This document shows positions 56,701-57,442 of a stretch of DNA of 64,000 bases, in pieces. The notes under the pieces were generated by a model. That model made no database searches, was not told where the DNA came from, and saw nothing but the letters and a program-made list of their open reading frames with translations. The stretch covers positions 7,744,001-7,808,000 of the forward strand of contig JAQISU010000115.1 in NCBI GenBank assembly GCA_029339505.1, given 5' to 3'. The DNA is from Unio delphinus (lineage: Eukaryota; Mollusca; Bivalvia; Unionida; Unionidae). Numbering within the stretch: position 1 is the stretch's first letter; each line of letters starts with the position of its first letter. The translations under genes were made by a program, and so were the position numbers.

Positions 56701-57353
56701 CTAGACTGATACTTCATGTCCATTGTATTATCGAGTGAAAATAGTAAATTGGCTTTTGAAGGTAAATCATTTTATTTTAGAAACTGCAGATGACTGTCTT
56801 GTTAAGTTTTGGATAAGCATTAACATTTTCTCACTTTGTTCATGGCAGTGAGTACCAGAATAGTAAACAAGTGTGCTAAGAACAATGGTGGCTGTAGTCA
56901 TATGTGCCTACCCAATCCGTATGGTACTAGTTGTGCCTGTCCGACAGGGTTACAGCTTCGTGCAGATCAGAAGACATGTGAATCAAGTGAGTACACTTCA
57001 GATATTTGATGCATGGAGAGGATAACACTGTCATTTGTGATGGCCTAGTTATAAGTATTTATGGAATACTCTTATTATGTGACCCATTTTATCTTTAGTA
57101 AGTGCATGTTATTGAAAGGAGATAAGTATTATTTGTTTATCCATTTACATGAGAGGTGTACAACATATGGTGTGAAGGCCAGATCAAGCCATTGACCTGC
57201 TTTTGTACATTGAATGTGGCTTTAAAAATCATTTATCTGGCCATGTTTGATCTACATTGTATTATTAGGACTTGTAAAAGCTGAAACAAACTTAAATCAC
57301 TAAGTGAACAATTTTTTTTTAGTTCAGTACAATAGTTTTTCACTTAGCATTAA

Positions 57354-57442
<89 letters not shown>

